Positions 24,268 through 33,985 are shown, counted from the stretch's first letter. The stretch is DNA of 64,000 nucleotides from Solirubrobacter taibaiensis (GCA_027587225.1 JAPDDQ010000019.1:1-64000), one strand, 5' to 3'. Notes: a model not told the origin generated them from the sequence alone. Numbers and translations are program-made.

Positions 24268-25425
24268 GGAAAGGGCCTTGACCAGGTTCACGCGGCCGAA
24301 GCCGAACTGCGGGTCGCGGCCGGCGGCGCCGAGGTCGTCGACGGAGGTGCCGAGCTTGGAGCGGATCTGCGTGGGCGAGAACGAGGGGTTCTTGGCCGCG
24401 ATCAGCGCCGCGACGCCCGCGACGTGCGGCGTCGCCATCGACGTGCCCGAGAACGCCACGTAGCCGCCACCGCGCTTGGTGGAGAGGACGTCGACGCCCG
24501 CCGCGGCGATCTCGACGTCGGAGTTCGCGTTCGAGAACGAGGCGCGCGCGTCGTTGCGATCCGTGGCGGCCACGGAGACGACCTCCGCGTAGGCGGCCGG
24601 GTAGTTCAGCGTCGCGTCGCCGTCGTTGCCGGCCGCGGCGATGATCAGCGACCCGCCGGAGGTGGCGTTGCGCACCGCGGTCTGCAGCGTGGTCGAGGAC
24701 CCGCCGCCGAGCGACATGGAGATGATCTTCACGCCCTTGCCCGCGAGGTAGGTGATGCAGTTCGCGACGCCGGCGGTGGTGCCGGAGCCGACCGCGTTCA
24801 GCGCCTTGCAGATCGCGAGGTTGGAGTTGTAGGAGACGCCCGCGACGCCGACCGAGTTGTTCGCCTTGGCCGCGATCGTGCCCGCGACGTGCGTGCCGTG
24901 GTCGTTGTCGTCGTTGCAGGAGCCTTCGCGCACGCGGTTCGTCAGCAGCTGCACGGAGGCGCAGGCGACGGTCTTGCCCGCCAGGTCCTCGTGCGCGTTG
25001 TCGATGCCGGTGTCGACGATGCCCACCGTCGTGGCCGGGATGTTCGGATAGCCGGCGAGGTCCCAGCCCTCCGGCGCGTCCATGTCCGCGTCGTTGGCGT
25101 TGTTGAGCCCGTAGAGCTCACCGAAGCGTGCGTCGTTGGGCACGCCGAACGCCTTCAGCTCGAGGTTCGGTTCCGCGTACTCGACGGTCGAGGACCGGTT
25201 GAGCACCGCGGCGGCCGCGGCCGCGTCGTCGACCTGCACGACCTGCGCGCCCGTGGCTTCGACGGCGCCGAGCACCTTCGACAGGCCGGCTCGATCCGCG
25301 GCTGCGGTCTTGGACTTGGCCGCCGCGCCCGACTTGTACTTGACGATGACTTCTTCAGCGCCGGCCGTGGCCGGAACCAGCAGCAGCGCGACCACGCTCA
25401 ATCCCGCCGAAATACCCCTGTGCAT
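24265..25425 (-). CDS. Secreted subtilisin-like serine protease (S8)
   Basis: 386-aa exported subtilase. Signal peptide about 1-23, I9-type propeptide about 24-92 (inhibitor-like, ending in VEYAEPN), catalytic domain with Asp in GIVDTGID (D138), His in DHGTHVAG (H176), oxyanion Asn in AAAGNDGD and Ser in GTSMATPHVAG (S329). Cysteines near CASVQ, GSCND, AICKA and NCITY suggest two disulfides. A strong AAGGGAGG lies 7 nt before the ATG, unlike the leaderless neighbours. Degrades extracellular protein; it may process surface proteins. Confidence 0.93.
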   Translation of the reverse strand: MHRGISAGLSVVALLLVPATAGAEEVIVKYKSGAAAKSKTAAADRAGLSKVLGAVEATGAQVVQVDDAAAAAAVLNRSSTVEYAEPNLELKAFGVPNDARFGELYGLNNANDADMDAPEGWDLAGYPNIPATTVGIVDTGIDNAHEDLAGKTVACASVQLLTNRVREGSCNDDNDHGTHVAGTIAAKANNSVGVAGVSYNSNLAICKALNAVGSGTTAGVANCITYLAGKGVKIISMSLGGGSSTTLQTAVRNATSGGSLIIAAAGNDGDATLNYPAAYAEVVSVAATDRNDARASFSNANSDVEIAAAGVDVLSTKRGGGYVAFSGTSMATPHVAGVAALIAAKNPSFSPTQIRSKLGTSVDDLGAAGRDPQFGFGRVNLVKALS

Positions 25426-25546
25426 TGGAATGCCTCCCTTGAGTCTCCCGTTGGAGGCGTGAACGCACGTCCGCGGCGCGACTTGCCGTCGCCCCCTGAC
25501 GCGGTGTCAGTTATCTGGCACGCGGATGCCCGTGCGCCGCGTGCGC

Positions 25547-25552
25547 CAGACT
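25547..25552 (+). promoter_or_regulatory. -10-like box for GT2 gene
   Basis: CAGACT, 9 nt before GTG 25562. The same hexamer and similar spacing occur before the GNAT gene at 22704. The 136-bp region 25426-25561 holds nothing else recognisable besides the subtilase leader. Confidence 0.35.
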
Positions 25553-25561
25553 GCAGCCCTC

Positions 25562-26521
25562 GTGCCCGTCGAGCTCTCTTTCTGCGTGGTCAACACGGAG
25601 CAGCGTGGACTGCTGCGCTACTGCCTGGACTCGATCGCCCGGGAGCGCGCCACGTTGGACTTCACAACCGAGGTCCTGGTGCTCGACAACGCCTCGCAGG
25701 ACGGCTCGGTGGAGGCCGCCAGCCGCCACCCGGTCACGACGGAGGTGATCGCGTTGCCCGAGCGCCAGGGCAAGGCGGCGAACGACAGCCTGCTGCTGCA
25801 ACGCGCGAGGGGCCGGTTCTGCCTGCTGCTCAACGAGGACTCCGAGCTCGAGCTCGGCTGCGTCGTCGCCCTGTACGCCGCGCTGAACCGCGACGAGGAG
25901 GCCGGAGCGGCCGGTGGGATGCTCGTGCAGCCCGACGGCGCGCAGCAGCCCTCGGCGTGGCGGTTCCCGTCGGCCGGCACCGCGCTGCTGTCCGCGCTGT
26001 GGCTGCACAAGCGCTTCGTCGTGCAGAGCAAGGGCGACGCCGTGCGGCCGGTGGACTGGGTGCAGTCGGCCGCGATGCTCGTGCGCCGCTCAGCGGCCGA
26101 GGACATCGGCTACTTCGACACCGACTTCTTCGTCTATTCCGACGAGGTCGACTTCTGCAAGCGCCTCCAGGACGCCGGCCACTACGTGCTCTACGTCCCC
26201 GCCGCCCGTGCCGTCCACCACGAGCAGCTGCAGACCGGCAGCGTCCCGAGCCGGCGGATCGTCGAGTTCTCCCGCAACCGCGACCGCTACATGCGCAAGC
26301 ACCACTCGTGGCTCTCGGCCTATTCCGTGCGGTTCCTCACCGCCTGGACGTACGCCGTCCGGGCCGTCGCCGCCCTCGTCCTGCCCGGCCACAATCCGAA
26401 GCGCTACTTCAAGCACGTCACCGCGACGCTCTTCCCGCGCCGCGGCGAGGGCCTGCGGGAGGGCGCCGAGGAGTTCAACCGGCGGCTGGAGCCTCCTGTG
26501 GGTCGCGTCGACTTCGATTGA
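25562..26521 (+). CDS. Glycosyltransferase family 2 (rhamnosyltransferase-like)
   Basis: 319-aa GT-A enzyme: ELSFCVVNTEQRGLLRYCL, VLDNASQDGSVEAA, KAANDSLLLQRARGRFCLLL with NEDSE as the DxD-equivalent, VQSAAMLVRRSA, YFDTDFFVYSDEVDFCKRL (ED motif of rhamnosyl/galactofuranosyl transferases). The C-terminus has an amphipathic or TM stretch (RFLTAWTYAVRAVAALVLP). GTG 25562 fits the family N-terminus; an in-frame ATG lies at 25526. The 3-prime end overlaps the convergent flippase gene by 47 bp. Confidence 0.87.
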   Translation: MPVELSFCVVNTEQRGLLRYCLDSIARERATLDFTTEVLVLDNASQDGSVEAASRHPVTTEVIALPERQGKAANDSLLLQRARGRFCLLLNEDSELELGCVVALYAALNRDEEAGAAGGMLVQPDGAQQPSAWRFPSAGTALLSALWLHKRFVVQSKGDAVRPVDWVQSAAMLVRRSAAEDIGYFDTDFFVYSDEVDFCKRLQDAGHYVLYVPAARAVHHEQLQTGSVPSRRIVEFSRNRDRYMRKHHSWLSAYSVRFLTAWTYAVRAVAALVLPGHNPKRYFKHVTATLFPRRGEGLREGAEEFNRRLEPPVGRVDFD

Positions 26522-27947
26522 GCAGGCCGCGGGCGGCACGCAGCTCGCCCGGCCGGAAGAAGCGCGTCGCCACCAGCGCGAGCGGCAGCGCGACGAGTAC
26601 GAGTGCCCGGCTCAAGAAGCCCACGGCGCCGTCGGTCGGGAGCAACAGCTCGCCGGCGGTCGTGAGCCCGCCGACGACCACCACGAAGCCGAGGAGCCGA
26701 GTCCACTCGAAGGCGACCGGGAACAGCTTGTGGATGAGCGCCCACATCGCGACGAGCATGACGGCGTAGGCGCCCACCAGCGCAAGCCCCGCCCCCGCGA
26801 TGCCCAGTGACGGCACGAGCACCACCAGCAGGATCACGTTGACCGTGAGCCCGCACAGCGCGGCGGGTGCGTTGCGGACCGTCACCTGCGCCCGGCCCGC
26901 CATCGCCACCAGCACCAGGAACAGCCCGTAGAGGGCCCAGCCCAGCGCGACCCAGGTCAGCGCCTCATGGGCGGCGTAGAACTCCGGCGCCGCGAAGATC
27001 CGCACGACCCACCGGCCCAGCAGGGCGATCCCCGCGACCACCAAGCCGGTGAACAGGACGTAGTAGGTGGTGATGCGGGCGTAGACCCGGGCCGCCTCGG
27101 CGTCCTCCACGATCGAGTAGGCCAGCGGCGGCCACGCGTACTGGAACGCCCGGACCGTGAACACGACGATCCCGGCGAGCTTTACTGAGAGCGAATACAG
27201 GCCGGCCTCGTCGGGCGATTCCGCGCGGTAGAGCCACATCCGGTCGACGAAGAAGATCAGGAACACGGACACCTCGGCCGGGACCGTCGGCAGCCCGAAG
27301 CGCAGCATCGCGCCGAGCTGCGGCCGGGACGGCAGCCCGAGCGCGTCACGTTCGAACCACCACAGGCCGAGCAGCACGGCCGCGGAGGCCGCGTAGTTGC
27401 CCAGCACGAGGCCGAACGCGCCCTCGTCGAGCCCGACCACGAGCACGATGGTGAGCGCGACCGTCAGGCCGACGTTGATCAGCGCCGCGATCGCGAAGTC
27501 CCGCGCCCGCTCCTCCACGCGCAGCAGCGCGTAGGCCAGCTCGAGGTTGGTGAACGCCCACAGCCCGAGCGCCCCGGCGCGCACCACGTCGACCTGCTCG
27601 CTGTCCAGCACCAGGCGACTCACGGGCGCCGCGAACACCACGATGAGCAGCGCGGCGACCGTCGTGATGGCGAGCAGCGTGCCGGTGGCCGTGCGCGCGA
27701 GGTGGCGGCGGCGGACCGGGTCGGCGTCGAGGTAGTGGAAGCGCACGAACGCCTCCCCCAACCCGAGCCGCAGCACGATCGAGGCGAGGATGATCGTCGT
27801 GAGGACGACCTCGGCCGTGCCGTAGTCCGCGCTCGTCAGGTGCCGCGTGTACAGCGGCAGCGTCACCAGCGCGATGACCTTCGAGACGGCGTCGGCAAGC
27901 TGATAGGCGGCACCCGTCCGCAGCAGCCGTCGCAGATAGCTCGTCAT
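26475..27947 (-). CDS. Wzx-like polysaccharide flippase
   Basis: 490-aa integral membrane protein of the MATE/MOP oligosaccharide-flippase family with about 14 predicted helices. It moves undecaprenyl-linked repeat units to the outer face. The N-terminus YLRRLLRTGAAYQLADAVSKVIALVTLPLYTRHL style start, the ADYGTAEVV segment and the central LRFGLPTVPAEVS loop are typical. It shares a palindromic promoter with the divergent glycosyltransferase. Confidence 0.9.
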   Translation of the reverse strand: MTSYLRRLLRTGAAYQLADAVSKVIALVTLPLYTRHLTSADYGTAEVVLTTIILASIVLRLGLGEAFVRFHYLDADPVRRRHLARTATGTLLAITTVAALLIVVFAAPVSRLVLDSEQVDVVRAGALGLWAFTNLELAYALLRVEERARDFAIAALINVGLTVALTIVLVVGLDEGAFGLVLGNYAASAAVLLGLWWFERDALGLPSRPQLGAMLRFGLPTVPAEVSVFLIFFVDRMWLYRAESPDEAGLYSLSVKLAGIVVFTVRAFQYAWPPLAYSIVEDAEAARVYARITTYYVLFTGLVVAGIALLGRWVVRIFAAPEFYAAHEALTWVALGWALYGLFLVLVAMAGRAQVTVRNAPAALCGLTVNVILLVVLVPSLGIAGAGLALVGAYAVMLVAMWALIHKLFPVAFEWTRLLGFVVVVGGLTTAGELLLPTDGAVGFLSRALVLVALPLALVATRFFRPGELRAARGLLNRSRRDPQEAPAAG

Positions 27948-27958
27948 CGCCGCTTCAG

Positions 27959-27968
27959 ACGCTAGCGT
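27959..27968. promoter_or_regulatory. Palindromic bidirectional -10 element
   Basis: The palindrome ACGCTAGCGT presents TAGCGT on both strands. On each strand the hexamer ends exactly 11 nt before an ATG (27947 on minus, 27980 on plus), so one 10-bp element could serve both divergent genes. Confidence 0.5.
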
Positions 27969-27979
27969 GCCCGTCCGAT

Positions 27980-29179
27980 ATGACCGATCCGGCCGGAGGC
28001 ATTGGGTGGCGTGCAGGACCCGCGGGCGCGGCCGCCAAAGCCGCGCGGGTCGGCCAGGATGATCCGCCGCCGATCGGCGTGCTGCTGCTCCCGCGCGCGC
28101 TCGAGTCCTTCATCCTGCGCGACCAGGCCGAGGACCTGCTGAGCGCGCCCGGCATGGTCGCCGTCGAGCCCGCGCGGATGTCCTACGGGGCCTACCTGCG
28201 CCTGCCGGTGACGGTCGGCGACGGGCTCGCGGCCACGCAGGCGCGGCGGATGCGGCTGCCCGGCGTGCCGCGCGTGATCGTGATCTTCCACCCGCTGCAG
28301 TACCCGCTCGCGCGCGGGCTGATCGCCCAGCACCCCGACGCGGAGCTGTGGTACTGGCAGTGGGACCGCTTCGAGGCGGCCTACGACGCGACCCCGCGCC
28401 AGCGCGACCGGCTCCAGGACCTCCACGTCGCCGCTTCGATGCGGGCGAGCGTCAACATCGTCGTCACCGACGCGCTCGGAGAGCTCGTGGACCCGGAGGC
28501 CGGCGCGCCGCAGCTGATCCCGCTCGCGGCCGACTCCTTCCCCGCTCCCGAGCCCGGCGCCACGGTGGTCGCGGTGTCGCTCGGGCACCTGGGCCACCGC
28601 ACCGACTGGAAGCTGCTCCGCGCCGTCGCCGAGGGCATGCCGGAGCTGGTGCTGCTGCTGATCGGCGAGTGGCACGCGGCCGAGTCCGGCCACGACGAGG
28701 ACTTCCAGGCCTGCCGGACGGCGCCGAATCTGATCTGGCTCGGCCGGCGCACGGACGAGGAGGCCGCGCGGCTGATCGCGTGCGCGGACGTCGGCATCGT
28801 GCCCTTCGAGCGCTCGGACTTCAACGACACCGGGCTGCCGTACCGGATCCTCAAGTACGCGCGGCTCGGGCGAGCGACGATCTCCCGGGACCTGAAGGGC
28901 GTGCGCACGTGGGCGCGCGCGGTCACGACCGCGGAGACGCCGGAGGAATGGATCACGGCCCTGCGCTCGCACGCGGGCGCGCGTGTGAAGCCGGACGCGG
29001 AGCTGCGCGAGTGGGCGCTGAACCAGTCCGCGCACGAGCAGAACAAGCCGCTGTGGGAGCGGATCGAAGCGTTGGGGATCGAGAGCGGGCGACTGGGGTC
29101 CGAGCGCGTCAGCAGCGCACGTACGCCGCCAAGATCCCGGCGGAAGCGACGCGCCGAAACGCCGGATTCGGCAGGTTGA
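27980..29179 (+). CDS. GT-B-like glycosyltransferase
   Basis: 399-aa glycosyltransferase-like protein. The N-terminal part has HPLQYPLARGLIAQHPDAEL and YWQWDRFEAA; the C-terminal donor-like domain has VSLGHLGHRTDWKLLRAVAE, IWLGRRTDEEAARLIACADV, GIVPFERSDFNDTGLPYRIL and KYARLGRATIS, in the style of GT4/GlcNAc-type proteins that recover a shared teichuronate-like fold. No TM helix. Divergent from the flippase with a shared promoter region. The C-terminal basic tail overlaps the convergent GT39-like gene by 71 bp. Donor and acceptor unknown. Confidence 0.78.
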   Translation: MTDPAGGIGWRAGPAGAAAKAARVGQDDPPPIGVLLLPRALESFILRDQAEDLLSAPGMVAVEPARMSYGAYLRLPVTVGDGLAATQARRMRLPGVPRVIVIFHPLQYPLARGLIAQHPDAELWYWQWDRFEAAYDATPRQRDRLQDLHVAASMRASVNIVVTDALGELVDPEAGAPQLIPLAADSFPAPEPGATVVAVSLGHLGHRTDWKLLRAVAEGMPELVLLLIGEWHAAESGHDEDFQACRTAPNLIWLGRRTDEEAARLIACADVGIVPFERSDFNDTGLPYRILKYARLGRATISRDLKGVRTWARAVTTAETPEEWITALRSHAGARVKPDAELREWALNQSAHEQNKPLWERIEALGIESGRLGSERVSSARTPPRSRRKRRAETPDSAG

Positions 29180-30548
29180 CCGTCGGGTTCGTCCCGTCGG
29201 CGAACCCGTAGCGTCGCAGCGCTTTCTGGCTCAGCGCGTAGACCTCGACGCCCCGGTCGCGCCGGCGGGCCGAGCGCGCGCCGATACTGGCGTTCTCCAG
29301 GTGCCACTTGGCGTCCGGGACGAGCCGGTAGGTCGGGAAGGTGAGCGTGCCGCAGCGCATCCCGGCCTGTACCTCGGGGTCGTCGAGCAGCGTGACGAGG
29401 CTGTCGTGGGTGGCGCGGATGAACCGCATCTCCTCGGTGACGTTGGTGAGCGACGGCGCGAGGATCAGCATCCCGATCGCGCCGACCACCGCCGCGCCGG
29501 CGCTCACGCGGAGCCAGATCGCGCGCACGCGACCTTCGGCCTCCGTGAAGCCCAGCAGCGCGTACCCCGCGAACAGGCACATGGCGATCGCCGGCACCGT
29601 GAGGTAGCGCGGGAGGATCGAGAGCCCGAGCACGCCCGTGCCGACGAACGTCACGATGCCGCCGACCAGCAGCGCGCCCGGAACGAGCAGCCGCCGCCAG
29701 CCGAGGTACCGCCACGCGAGGTACGCACCGATCGGGGCGAGCAGGGCGACCGGGGGCCGCACCGTGGAGCCGATGAACGTCACGAACGAACCCGGCACGT
29801 GCTGGATCCCGCGCACGCGCCCGAGATCCTCGGCGAGCGCGCTCGTGGACTGGATCGAGTGGATCGGGTTGCCGGTGACGATCAGGTCCGTCAGCGACCA
29901 GATGACCGGCGCGATAAAGACGATCGGCAGGTCACGCAGGCGGCGCTTCCACAGCCACCACAGGCCTGTGAGCACCCACGCTTCAGGACGGAGCAGCCCG
30001 GCGAGGACGAGCAGGACGGGCACACCGCGGCGGTCCTCGGCGGCCAGCACGCCCGCCCAGACGACGAGCGCGAGGAACGGCGGGTCCACGTACCCGCGCG
30101 CGGCGTAGAGCAGGAACGAGGCGCTCGCGGCGACGAACAGGGCCGCCAGCGCGCCGCTCCAGCGCCCGAACACCGCCGCCCCCAGGCGGTACGTCCCGAG
30201 CACCAGCGCGGCGTGCGCGAGGAAGGCCAGCAGGACGAGCGCGCGATCCCCGCTCTCCCCGAACACGAGCCCCAGCACGGCCGCCACCGCGATGTAGAGC
30301 GGATGCTGCGTCGGCGCGGCGTAGGCCTCGAAAGACGGGAGCGAGCCGTTGAGCAACTCCCGGCCCCACACCAGGTGGTAGTACGAGTCGTAGTTGGGAT
30401 ACGTCCGCGTGACCCACCACACGAGCACGGCCGCGCCGAAGGCAACCAGCGTCGCGGCCAACTCGACGGAAGGCGAGAACCGGGATCTTCGCCCCCTGGG
30501 CGAAGTCCCAGCGACGTCGAGCCCCCCGGGCGAGACGTCGCCCGTCAT
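29109..30548 (-). CDS. Membrane glycosyltransferase, GT39/ArnT-like
   Basis: 479-aa polytopic protein of the GT-C type that uses a polyprenyl-linked sugar. The first luminal loop follows TM1 and has TRTYPNYDSYYHLVWG, the position of the catalytic Asp in GT-C enzymes. About 10-11 helices follow, with a soluble C-terminal part (about 390-479). ATG 30548 overlaps the stop of the ligase-like gene by 4 bp (ATGA); an open frame continues upstream but only inside that gene. Last gene of the five-gene operon that begins at 37085. Confidence 0.82.
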   Translation of the reverse strand: MTGDVSPGGLDVAGTSPRGRRSRFSPSVELAATLVAFGAAVLVWWVTRTYPNYDSYYHLVWGRELLNGSLPSFEAYAAPTQHPLYIAVAAVLGLVFGESGDRALVLLAFLAHAALVLGTYRLGAAVFGRWSGALAALFVAASASFLLYAARGYVDPPFLALVVWAGVLAAEDRRGVPVLLVLAGLLRPEAWVLTGLWWLWKRRLRDLPIVFIAPVIWSLTDLIVTGNPIHSIQSTSALAEDLGRVRGIQHVPGSFVTFIGSTVRPPVALLAPIGAYLAWRYLGWRRLLVPGALLVGGIVTFVGTGVLGLSILPRYLTVPAIAMCLFAGYALLGFTEAEGRVRAIWLRVSAGAAVVGAIGMLILAPSLTNVTEEMRFIRATHDSLVTLLDDPEVQAGMRCGTLTFPTYRLVPDAKWHLENASIGARSARRRDRGVEVYALSQKALRRYGFADGTNPTVNLPNPAFRRVASAGILAAYVRC

Positions 30549-32095
30549 GGCAAAGCGACTTCGCGGTGCTCCTTGCGGTGCCCGTTCAGCGCCGCGGCGA
30601 CGTCCTCGTCGGACTCGCGGCGCGAGAGCACGGGTGCCGCCAGCGCCGACCCCAGCGCGAGCAGCGTCCACGTCATGGGGTCCTCGAGGAAGGCGGCGTA
30701 GAGCCAGGTGTGGAGTACGAGCGCGGCGAAGCAGGCCAGGATCGCCGCGCGGACCGGGTTCCGCCACGCCCCGCGGGCGAGCCGCCGGAACGCGAGCACC
30801 AACAGCGCGACGTAGGCCACGAGCCCAAGGAGCCCCTGCTCGGCCGCGACCGTGATCGGGATCGTGTGCGAGGCCGACGTCGCCTCACGCCCGGACGCGT
30901 CCTCCGCGCGGCGGTACTCGGTGTTGAAGCTCCCGGCCCCCCAGCCGAACAGCGGCTGCTCCTTCGCGAGGTTCAAGCCGCCCTCCATCAGCTCCACGCG
31001 GCCCGAGGTGGCGTCGTCGAGCGTGTCGGAGTCGAAGCTGTCCAGCCCCAGCGCGCCCGGGAACGCGAAGATCAGCACCGCCGCGGCCGCGAGGGCCACG
31101 AGTGCCGGCCCGAGCACGTATCTCCCGCCGAAGCGCAGCCAGGTGAGGACGGCCAGGCCGAGCAGCAGCGCGGCGAAGCTGGACTGCGAGAGCGTCGTCA
31201 GCAGGCCGCCCCAGAGCACGACGAGCGCGGCGATCGCCAGCAGCAGGTTGCGCGGGCGCTTGGCCCACAGCAACACCGACGCCAGGCCGAGCATCACGAG
31301 CGCGAGGAAGCGCCCGTAGATGTTCGGGTCGAAGAACAGTGAGTTGACGCGGAAGTACTCCTCGACCTGGTTGGACGCGATCACCTTCGGGTTGAGCAGC
31401 AGGTGCCGCGTCTGGAACTCCCAGAAGCCGATCCCGGCGAACAGCAGCGCGAGGACGACGAGCGCGCCACCGCCCCACAACAGGCGCCGCCGTGTCCACT
31501 CCATCCCGCGCAGGAGCACGAACAGCAGCGCGAACGGGACGTAGAAGAAGATCACCTGCTCGAACGCCTTCGCCTCGCCCTCGCCGTAGATCGACTGCAG
31601 CGCGTAGAGCACGATCCCACCCAGCAGGACCCATTCGAGCCAGCCCGCCCGCTCGGCCGGCGTGCCGGCGTGCCGGGCGGCCAGCCGCGGGATGAGCCAG
31701 GCGAGCGCGCCCGCGCCGATCACGACGTACAACGGCACGAGCAGGTTCGCCGTGCTCCCGCCCGCCTGCACGGGCACGCGGAACGGCAGCGCCGCCAGCG
31801 CCAGCACGGCGAAGAACCCGGGGCGGCGCGCGAACAGCCAGGCCAGGCCGGCCATGGCCGCGAGGCCGACGGCGGCCGCGGCGAGGCCCAGCACTCCACG
31901 GTCGCGCACGGTCTCCACCTGCGGCGAGTTCCAGATCTCGCCCACCAGCAGCACGGGCGTGAGGACGAGCGCGCCGAGCATCGCCCACGCGCGGCCACGC
32001 ACGGTCCGGCCCAGCACGGCGGCCGCGGCGAGCACCGCGGCGAGCACCATGCCGCCCAGCAGCACCCACTCGGGGAAGGCGGCGGTATCGCTCAC
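30545..32095 (-). CDS. O-antigen ligase/polymerase-like membrane protein
   Basis: 516-aa polytopic protein (about 12 helices) of the Wzy/WaaL superfamily. The large periplasmic loop has the family segment LMEGGLNLAKEQPLFGWGAG followed by NTEYRRAED and SHTIPITVAAEQGLLGLVAY (conserved His and E-x-G-x-x-G region). Probably polymerises or ligates the surface glycan. The start overlaps the upstream stop by 4 bp. Confidence 0.87.
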   Translation of the reverse strand: MSDTAAFPEWVLLGGMVLAAVLAAAAVLGRTVRGRAWAMLGALVLTPVLLVGEIWNSPQVETVRDRGVLGLAAAAVGLAAMAGLAWLFARRPGFFAVLALAALPFRVPVQAGGSTANLLVPLYVVIGAGALAWLIPRLAARHAGTPAERAGWLEWVLLGGIVLYALQSIYGEGEAKAFEQVIFFYVPFALLFVLLRGMEWTRRRLLWGGGALVVLALLFAGIGFWEFQTRHLLLNPKVIASNQVEEYFRVNSLFFDPNIYGRFLALVMLGLASVLLWAKRPRNLLLAIAALVVLWGGLLTTLSQSSFAALLLGLAVLTWLRFGGRYVLGPALVALAAAAVLIFAFPGALGLDSFDSDTLDDATSGRVELMEGGLNLAKEQPLFGWGAGSFNTEYRRAEDASGREATSASHTIPITVAAEQGLLGLVAYVALLVLAFRRLARGAWRNPVRAAILACFAALVLHTWLYAAFLEDPMTWTLLALGSALAAPVLSRRESDEDVAAALNGHRKEHREVALP

Positions 32096-33978
32096 TGCTC
32101 TGACCGAATCCGCGGTTGCACGCCGCGGAGGATGTCGTAGATGTTGCGCGTCACCTGCGCCACGTTCGGATCATCCAGCCGCTGCGGCCATTCGGGAAGC
32201 CCGACGCGGATGATCGTGCCCTTGCCGAGCTGGACGGCGGAGAGCGCCGAGCGGATCTCACGCGCAGGCTTGCCGGTCTGGGCGGCCTCGAGCTCCTCCT
32301 CGGGCGTGAGCGGCTGGCCGATGGCCGCCAGCACCTTGCCCTTGCCGAGCGACGACGCTTCCTCGAAGCGCGTGAACCCGGGCAGGTCGAGCGCGCCCTC
32401 CATCAGGCCGAACGACGTGTCCTCCGGCTCGTACTGGACGAGCGGGACGGCCGCGCCGACGCGCCGCTCCTTCGCGACGCGCGTGCCGAACGGGTCGGCC
32501 GCCGCGGGCTGCGTCGGGCGCTCGAGCGTGCCGGCGTCCTCGTCGTTGAGCACGCGCAGGCGGACGCCGCGGCGGAGCGTGTCCGAGCCGAAGACGGCGA
32601 GGTTGCCGCCGTCGGTCACGTACTTGCGCAGGCGCTGGCCCAGCGAGCGCGTGACCCAGGTCAGCGAGCCGGCGAGCAACACGCCCTCACGGTCGGTCGC
32701 GCGCGGATTGCGCGTGAGGTCCAGGTCGATGTCACTCGTGAGGTCGTACCGGATCTTCCGGCGGTCCAGGAACACGAGCAGCGGCGCGATGCTGTCCGCG
32801 AAGCCCGCGGGCAGCCCCTTCTCGCCGGAGAACATGCGCGGCCAGCGCACCTTGTCGCCGGTGGGGAGCCGGTTCGGCAGGCCGTCGAACGGCGAGTCGT
32901 CGATCTTGTCCGCGCCGATCCAGCTCAGCGTGGGCACCACCACGAGCACCTTCGCGCGCTCCTTGGCCTGCACGAGGAACGGCACGGTCGTCGACCAGCG
33001 CCCCGCGCGCAACTCGAGCAGGTACACGCCGGAGTTGCCCTCCGGCGCGCGGAACACGAGGCTCGCGTCCTTGGCCGTGCCGTCCTTGACGGGCCGGCCC
33101 TGACCCACGCGGCGCACGCGCCAGCGGTACTCGGCACCGCGCGCGTCGACGAAGAACTCCGTCCGGCCGCCCGCCGTGACGGGCCGCACCGGCGGCTGGG
33201 CGGTGATGCCGCGCACGGTCAGGCCCGGTCGGCCGGCGACGGCGCCGGGCTCGAACTCCGCCGGCGAGACGCCGACGTTGCCCGCGGTGTCCCGGACGCG
33301 CGCCTGGATGAGATACACACCCGGGTCCAGCGGCTCGCCGTTCGCGAGCCGACCGTCCCAGCGCAGGCGCCGATTGCGGCCACGCTGCTTGAGGGTGTGG
33401 ACGAGCTTGGGCGCTCCGCCCTGGTCGGTGCGGTAGACGCGCAGGTTGGTCGTGAACCGCGAACGGCCCTTGATGAAGATGTCGATCGCGCGATCGCCCT
33501 GGGAGACGATGTTCTGCCACTCATCCCGGGGGTCGCTGCACGGACCGCCGATGCACACCTGCGGCGACGGCGCCTTCGTATCCACGGTCATCGTCTTCTG
33601 CACGATCGCGGAGCGGCCTTCGTCGCGGAGCGCGACGCGCAGCCGATACTGGCCGTCGGGCACCACGGCGCCGTCGTCACCACGGGCATCCCACGTCAAC
33701 TGCTGCCAGCGGCCGGCGCGCATCGGAACCGAATCGGCGAGCCGGCGCACACGATCGCCGTCGAGATTGACGACGTCGACCGTCGCTTCATCGTCGACCT
33801 TGAGAAAGACCGCGATCTTGCTCACGTCGCGATTGCCGTCGCCGTTGGGCGAGAAGGACGTCGTGATCTGGGGGACGTTGATGACCGGCGGCTCGCTCTT
33901 GAGCCGCTGGGCGACGAAGAAGGCGGCGAACGTCGAGAGCACCAGGACCACGAACGTGACCCTGGCGACCAACGGCAT
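32092..33978 (-). CDS. FlgD-Ig/N,N-dimethylformamidase-like extracytoplasmic protein
   Basis: 628-aa membrane-anchored protein, function unknown. One N-terminal TM helix (about 5-24). Two FlgD/CHU-type Ig-like modules follow (FSPNGDGNRDVSKIAVFL then LRWDGRLANGEPLDPGVY). The second half resembles the large subunit of N,N-dimethylformamidase (KVLVVVPTLSWIGADKIDD, RRKIRYDLTSDIDL, GSLTWVTRSLGQRLRKYV). It begins at ATG 33978, 7 bp after the LytR_C gene stop. Position in the glycan operon suggests a role in export or wall attachment; this is inference. Confidence 0.72.
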   Translation of the reverse strand: MPLVARVTFVVLVLSTFAAFFVAQRLKSEPPVINVPQITTSFSPNGDGNRDVSKIAVFLKVDDEATVDVVNLDGDRVRRLADSVPMRAGRWQQLTWDARGDDGAVVPDGQYRLRVALRDEGRSAIVQKTMTVDTKAPSPQVCIGGPCSDPRDEWQNIVSQGDRAIDIFIKGRSRFTTNLRVYRTDQGGAPKLVHTLKQRGRNRRLRWDGRLANGEPLDPGVYLIQARVRDTAGNVGVSPAEFEPGAVAGRPGLTVRGITAQPPVRPVTAGGRTEFFVDARGAEYRWRVRRVGQGRPVKDGTAKDASLVFRAPEGNSGVYLLELRAGRWSTTVPFLVQAKERAKVLVVVPTLSWIGADKIDDSPFDGLPNRLPTGDKVRWPRMFSGEKGLPAGFADSIAPLLVFLDRRKIRYDLTSDIDLDLTRNPRATDREGVLLAGSLTWVTRSLGQRLRKYVTDGGNLAVFGSDTLRRGVRLRVLNDEDAGTLERPTQPAAADPFGTRVAKERRVGAAVPLVQYEPEDTSFGLMEGALDLPGFTRFEEASSLGKGKVLAAIGQPLTPEEELEAAQTGKPAREIRSALSAVQLGKGTIIRVGLPEWPQRLDDPNVAQVTRNIYDILRGVQPRIRSEQ

Positions 33979-33985
33979 CGCTGCC

